A stretch of 27,632 nt of DNA from an uncultured Mucispirillum sp. (lineage in GTDB: Bacteria > Chrysiogenota > Deferribacteres > Deferribacterales > Mucispirillaceae), in contig CAJUJZ010000017.1 in the NCBI GenBank assembly GCA_910586745.1, positions 1 to 27,632 of the forward strand, in the 5' to 3' direction. Below are positions 24,371-27,632 of the stretch, in pieces. The notes under the pieces are model-generated. The model was given only the letters and a program-made list of their open reading frames with translations, was not told where the DNA came from and searched no databases. The stretch's first letter is position 1. Every line of letters starts with the position of its first letter. The position numbers and the translations under genes are program-made.

Positions 24371-25676
24371 ACGAATAGCAATACTTGGAGCAGGAGCTGT
24401 AGGCTCATATATTGGCTCAAAACTAATAGAGCATAGATTTACTGATGTGGAGTTTGTGGCTCGCTCTGGGTATAGTGTATTAAAAGAAAATGGGCTTGCT
24501 GTTAAAAATTATACAAATAAGTCGCCTTATAATTTGAAAGTAAATGCTGTTAAAGAATTAAGCGGCCTTTATGATGCAGTATTGATATGTGTAAAATCAA
24601 AAGATACTGTAACGGCTGCTAAACAGGCATCAAACCATTTAAAAGATGATGGGTTTGTGGTATCTATCCAAAATGGCATTGAAAACCCTGATATTATTTC
24701 TGCCTTTATACCTGCAGATAAAATTATTACTAATGTTATATATATGACAGCAGTTATGCAGGAAAAAGGCGTTCTTGAATATATGGCAGAAGGCAGGCTT
24801 ATTTTTGGGCATATTAATGGACAGTGTTCAAAATATACTGAAATTTATATGCAGATACTGCAGCAGGCAGAATTAAATGCAAAATATACTGATAATATAA
24901 AACAGTATCAGTGGCAGAAATTAATGCTGAATATTGTTTTAAATCCATTGTCAGCACTTTTTCGCAAAACATTTTTTAAAATGAGCAGCTTTGATGATGC
25001 CATGAGCTTGACTAAATCATTATTTAAAGAAGCTCAAAATGCTGCTAAACTATGTGGTGTGGATATAGCTGATGAAGAATATGATAAAATAACAGCAAAA
25101 TGCAAAGAAAATATATCTTTTAAATCAAGTATGTATCAGGATATTGAAGCAAACAGAAATCCAGAGATTGATGCTATACTAGGGGTTGTTGTCCGTGTCC
25201 ACGAAAAATATGGTCAGTCTGCACCATATTGCGACTGTCTGCTTAAAATTATGAATGTAAAATATGGTGGCTGGTTTCAAACTTCCCCTATACTTGCTGC
25301 TGATGTTTTAGTTATCAATGATGATAAAGTCTTATTAATAGACAGGAAAAATGAACCGCTTGGCTGGGCAATACCCGGTGGATTTGTGGATTTATATGAA
25401 ACAATGGAGCAGGCTGCATTAAGAGAACTGCACGAAGAAACAGGGATAGAAGCAAATATTAATGACCTGCACCTGCTTGGAATATATTCTGACCCAAAAA
25501 GAGATACAAGAGGGCATACGGTAAGTGCTGTATATATATTTTTTTCTGATAAGGAAGCTCATGCAGCAGATGATGCAAGAGATGCAAAATATTTCCATAT
25601 AGATAATCTGCCTGAAAATACAGCCTTTGACCATAGAGAAATACTTCATGCTGCAAAAGCAAAGTTTATGAAATAA
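24351..25676 (+). CDS. Fusion protein: ketopantoate reductase (PanE/ApbA-like) plus Nudix hydrolase
   Basis: A 441-residue protein with two complete enzyme domains. Residues 1-305 are a 2-dehydropantoate 2-reductase: NADPH-binding GAGAVG (13-18), NGIEN (108-112), catalytic Lys190 with Asn194 and Asn198 in KLMLNIVLNPL, and the substrate region SSMYQDIEANRNPEID (259-274). Such enzymes reduce ketopantoate to pantoate for coenzyme A, though many relatives act on other 2-oxoacids. Residues about 312-441 are a Nudix hydrolase with a perfect Nudix box from Gly344 to Ile366 (GxxxxxE, then RELHEETGI). The SDPKRDTRGHTVS segment resembles ADP-ribose pyrophosphatases and their NrtR-like relatives. The frame runs without a break and the linker is short. 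It overlaps clpC by 20 bases, has no good ribosome-binding site, and is probably coupled to clpC translation. Confidence 0.88.
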   Translation: MKSLLNRRIAILGAGAVGSYIGSKLIEHRFTDVEFVARSGYSVLKENGLAVKNYTNKSPYNLKVNAVKELSGLYDAVLICVKSKDTVTAAKQASNHLKDDGFVVSIQNGIENPDIISAFIPADKIITNVIYMTAVMQEKGVLEYMAEGRLIFGHINGQCSKYTEIYMQILQQAELNAKYTDNIKQYQWQKLMLNIVLNPLSALFRKTFFKMSSFDDAMSLTKSLFKEAQNAAKLCGVDIADEEYDKITAKCKENISFKSSMYQDIEANRNPEIDAILGVVVRVHEKYGQSAPYCDCLLKIMNVKYGGWFQTSPILAADVLVINDDKVLLIDRKNEPLGWAIPGGFVDLYETMEQAALRELHEETGIEANINDLHLLGIYSDPKRDTRGHTVSAVYIFFSDKEAHAADDARDAKYFHIDNLPENTAFDHREILHAAKAKFMK

Positions 25677-25699
25677 TTTTTCATTGTTGGATAAAATAT

Positions 25700-26461
25700 A
25701 TGATTTTCAATACTTATGGCAGCATAGATAACCCACATATTATGCTTATTCATGGAGCAGGATATGGATGGTGGAATTTTATAAACTATATTGATACTCT
25801 TTCTAAATCATATTATGTTATTATTCCAACACTTGATGGTCATAGTGAAGATAGTCAAACACAATATATATCTACAGAATATTGTGCAGAACAAATTATT
25901 AAATATATTGAAAAAAGCCCTGCAAAAAAATTACATTTATTATACGGTCTTTCTCTTGGCGGACAGATAGTATTAGAGATGATTTCATCAAAACCAGATA
26001 TTGCTGAAAAAGCAGTAATAGATGGAAGTATATTTTATCCACAGCCAAAACTTGCAAAAATATCAAAAATTATTGTTAAATACTGCTATAATATAATGTT
26101 TACAAAAACAGCTTGCAAAATACAGATGTTTCTTTTAAAATTTTCAAGCAAAAGAACTATTACTGATATTCAAAAACAAATGTATATAAAATTTATTCCT
26201 GTATTGAAAAAAGAAACACTTTATAATATATATGATACATATATGGCTTCATATCAGTTAAAATCAACAATTAAAAATTCACAAACTGATATAATATGTA
26301 TATATGGCTCTAAAGAAATGGAATGTGTTAAATATTCAGCAGAAAAACTGAAAGAGCTGCTGCCACATCTAAGGATAATAGAATATAAAGGTTTAAATCA
26401 TGGGGAACTTGCACTATATTATCCTGATAAATTTTTAAATATGCTTAATGAAATTTTATAA
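25700..26461 (+). CDS. Alpha/beta-hydrolase fold protein
   Basis: A 253-residue cytosolic hydrolase of unknown substrate. The family landmarks are the oxyanion segment LIHGAGYGWW (16-25), the nucleophile elbow YGLSLGG with Ser85, and the catalytic His234 in LNHGELALYY near the C-terminus. The acid is less clear: the expected strand ends in YGSKEMECV, so Glu206 or Glu208 may take the place of the usual Asp. The family includes esterases, lipases and haloperoxidase-like proteins, and nothing selects among them. The start ATG is 23 bases after the fusion gene, with only a weak TTGGA upstream. It may belong to the clpC transcript. Its end overlaps a longer reading of the next frame. Confidence 0.8.
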   Translation: MIFNTYGSIDNPHIMLIHGAGYGWWNFINYIDTLSKSYYVIIPTLDGHSEDSQTQYISTEYCAEQIIKYIEKSPAKKLHLLYGLSLGGQIVLEMISSKPDIAEKAVIDGSIFYPQPKLAKISKIIVKYCYNIMFTKTACKIQMFLLKFSSKRTITDIQKQMYIKFIPVLKKETLYNIYDTYMASYQLKSTIKNSQTDIICIYGSKEMECVKYSAEKLKELLPHLRIIEYKGLNHGELALYYPDKFLNMLNEIL

Positions 26462-26489
26462 TAAAATTAATCAGAAAATGGGGTATTTT

Positions 26490-26942
26490 ATGAGAAAAAT
26501 ATTTGTATTATTAAACATTATTTGTGCTTGTTTTTTATATACAGGTATAAGTTATGCAGAAAATAGTAATGAAAGTCATGAAGATAAAGTAAAGCATTCA
26601 ATATATGATATTTCTGTAATAGAAAAACAGCTTGAAGCATATAAAAAAGAACATGGACACTATCCAAAGACAGAAGAAGGGCTTGAAAATCTCAAAAAAT
26701 ATAATGTTACAGTTGTGCCAGACCATATTGTTCCAAACAGATATTTAGAAGGAAATTTTGACAGCAGAAATATAAAATGGGAAGGTTATAATTTTCCTGC
26801 ACCTGATTTAGTAGATGGCTGGGGCAGAAATTATGAATATAAAAGCAATGGCATAAAATATTCTATCCATTCTTATGGCGAAAAGGGAGTTGCAGGAGAC
26901 AACAATTCTGGGACTGATATAGTAATATTCAGCAATAAATAG
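26490..26942 (+). CDS. Exported orphan GspG-like (T2SSG-domain) protein
   Basis: A 150-residue protein with a normal Sec signal peptide (1-23, ending GISYA) and a soluble domain like the C-terminal part of GspG, the major pseudopilin of type II secretion. Matching pieces are IEKQLEAYKKEHGHYPKTEEGLENL (44-68), DGWGRNYEYKSNG (109-121) and YSIHSYGEKGVAGDNNSGTDI (124-144), the last over the calcium-binding loop of GspG. It lacks the prepilin leader and the long hydrophobic helix that make pseudopilins assemble, so it should be released as a free periplasmic domain. Its function is unknown. ATG 26490 is chosen over 26448 because GGGG lies six bases upstream and the protein then starts with its signal peptide. 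No other type II secretion gene is in the window. Confidence 0.82.
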   Translation: MRKIFVLLNIICACFLYTGISYAENSNESHEDKVKHSIYDISVIEKQLEAYKKEHGHYPKTEEGLENLKKYNVTVVPDHIVPNRYLEGNFDSRNIKWEGYNFPAPDLVDGWGRNYEYKSNGIKYSIHSYGEKGVAGDNNSGTDIVIFSNK

Positions 26943-27001
26943 AATGATTTATCCTCTAAAAATATGTTTTTAAAAAATATTATTTTTTTTAAAAAAAATG
27001 C

Positions 27002-27030
27002 TTGCATTATAAAAAAATATATAGTATAAA
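27002..27030 (+). promoter_or_regulatory. Promoter of tRNA-Ser
   Basis: TTGCAT (27002-27007) and TATAAA (27025-27030) are exactly 17 bases apart, placing the start of transcription a few bases before the mature tRNA 5' end at 27042. The spacing and position are convincing. Confidence 0.68.
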
Positions 27031-27041
27031 AATACTTCCTT

Positions 27042-27129
27042 GGAGGAGTGGCCGAGTGGTTTAAGGCGGCGGTCTTGAAAACCGTTGTAGGTTAGTAGCC
27101 TACCGTGGGTTCGAATCCTACCTCCTCCG
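27042..27129 (+). tRNA. tRNA-Ser (anticodon UGA)
   Basis: An 88-base serine tRNA. The acceptor stem pairs GGAGGAG (27042-27048) with CTCCTCC (27122-27128), and G27129 is the discriminator base. The D-arm reads GCCGAGTGGTTTAAGGC. The anticodon loop CTTGAAA has TGA at 27076-27078 and is closed by GCGGT/ACCGT. The long variable arm (GTAGGTTAGTAGCCTAC) is the class II hallmark of tRNA-Ser, and the T-arm is GTGGGTTCGAATCCTAC. The 3' CCA is not encoded (TTAC follows), so it must be added by the CCA-adding enzyme. It reads UCN serine codons, best UCA. Confidence 0.96.
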
Positions 27130-27181
27130 TTACAAAACCTTGGTTTCAATGATACGAACAAATTTTTGGACAAATTTGAAA

Positions 27182-27346
27182 TTATACAGTTTGAGTTCTG
27201 TATTTTACAGGGTTCAAACCATTTAATCTGTATTGAATTCTCTCATTATTATAATAAGTTATGTATTTTTAAGTTCTATTTTAAATTCTTCAGATGTAAG
27301 AGTGTTATTATAAAAAATTTATTTTTTAAAGTCCCAAAAAAGCTTT
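27182..27346 (-). pseudogene. C-terminal relic of an IS3-family transposase (OrfB)
   Basis: Read on the minus strand from 27346 the DNA gives KAFFGTLKNKFFYNNTLTSE then EFKIELK. After a one-base shift at an A5 run it continues KYITYYNNERIQYRLNGLNP then VKYRTQTV and a stop at 27184-27182. This is the familiar end of IS3-family integrases (ESFFGTLK, then YIxYYNxxRIQxxLxGxxPVxYR). The catalytic Glu before FF is Lys or lost, a stop lies just upstream, and the front two-thirds of OrfB and all of OrfA are missing. It is a dead fragment, starting 53 bases from the tRNA 3' end. CAAATTT...AAATTTG around GGACA (27159-27178) may be what remains of the element's end. Confidence 0.8.
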
Positions 27347-27632
27347 AATTAAAGTTTACAAAACAGTATAAATGAAAATATTATGACTATACTGTCTAAT
27401 AATGTTTTTAATGCAATTAATTCATCTGATATATGCAGCGATTATTTAAAACAGGCAAATAATCTGCACATGGTGCACTGCATACTATGAAGTAAGATAA
27501 TTGATATTTAAATAAAATATCAGGTATTCAACATAATATCCGTTCTATTTTAAAGCATATCTGCAATATTATAATAACTGTTATATAATTATAATCATTA
27601 TATTTTTTCCTGAATTAACCAATATATTCAGA
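27347..27632. other. Non-coding end of the window
   Basis: No gene I can support. It is very AT-rich. A 35-codon open frame (27383-27490, starting MTILSNNVFNAINSSD) has ordinary codon use but no ribosome-binding site and no family resemblance; it could be the stump of a gene broken when the insertion sequence arrived. A real feature may begin beyond the window edge. Confidence 0.35.

Noticed and set aside
26959..27000. A/T-only inverted repeats after the GspG-like gene as a terminator
   Set aside because: The arms are pure A and T runs that arise easily in this composition and would form an unstable stem.
27135..27146. AAACC-TT-GGTTT palindrome just after tRNA-Ser as a terminator
   Set aside because: The stem is only five base pairs and no T run follows.
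26970..27173. 67-codon minus-strand frame over tRNA-Ser
   Set aside because: It runs through the tRNA gene; the familiar GGGRIRTHG-type stretch is a well-known false protein from antisense reading of tRNA-Ser.
27166..27348. 60-codon plus-strand frame after tRNA-Ser
   Set aside because: It is the antisense of the IS3 transposase relic, whose minus-strand reading gives a recognisable protein.
1..27632. CRISPR arrays, restriction, toxin-antitoxin, retron or other defence systems
   Set aside because: I looked for regular short direct repeats with spacers and for characteristic proteins and found none in the window.

Overview
The window is strongly AT-rich, gene-dense DNA from a diderm (outer-membrane) bacterium. 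Diderm character is shown by a KDO-8-phosphate synthase for lipopolysaccharide, a YidC with the large periplasmic domain of Gram-negative insertases, and lipoproteins and Sec-exported proteins. The mix of FabI, class II (metal-type) KdsA, FolE2 and ClpC, with very AT-rich codon use, would suit a member of the Deferribacterota such as a Mucispirillum-like gut bacterium. That placement is an inference from gene content; no 16S or marker search was possible.

Layout. Positions 1-950 hold fabI with its own promoter and terminator. Positions 1000-1290 hold two tandem imperfect palindromic repeat elements, followed by an unrecognised acidic 547-residue protein. From about 3020 to 7870 there is one long plus-strand run: a strong promoter, then rpmH-rnpA-yidD-yidC-jag (heavily overlapping at the 5' end), a membrane-anchored YHS/TRASH-like zinc-finger protein, a TPR membrane protein and folE2. 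A DUF6056-like polytopic membrane protein (7897-9393) then meets, with no base between the stops, a minus-strand operon hisF-hisE-argH-lipoprotein (12716 down to 9394). Divergent from hisF is a plus-strand operon of a large exported protein, kdsA and a small membrane protein, ending in a good terminator at 15947-15982.

Next is a wrecked MFS transporter gene (15994-17139). A minus-strand operon follows (19141 down to 17132): a double-ACT regulator, peptide deformylase and a D-2-hydroxyacid dehydrogenase. A 10-base poly-G run sits directly in the ribosome-binding region of the dehydrogenase. A second poly-G run (9 bases) lies upstream of a DUF6311-like membrane protein (19380-21053). Positions 21054-21964 are non-coding and contain a 340-bp hairpin-rich element with inverted-repeat ends. 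clpC follows, with a palindrome over the -35 box of its predicted promoter. It overlaps a gene for an unusual fusion of ketopantoate reductase and Nudix hydrolase. An alpha/beta hydrolase, an exported orphan GspG-like domain protein and tRNA-Ser(UGA) close the coding part. The last 500 bases hold an IS3-family transposase relic and otherwise nothing I can call.

How the genes work together. Most are housekeeping: fatty-acid elongation, ribosome and RNase P biogenesis, membrane insertion, folate/queuosine precursor, histidine and arginine synthesis, KDO synthesis, N-terminal deformylation and protein quality control. I found no defence system, CRISPR array, prophage or complete mobile element. 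The most notable items are the two poly-G tracts placed as possible phase-variation switches, the PanE-Nudix fusion, the exported orphan GspG-like protein, the structured repeats, and palindromes at two core promoters and in the rpmH leader.
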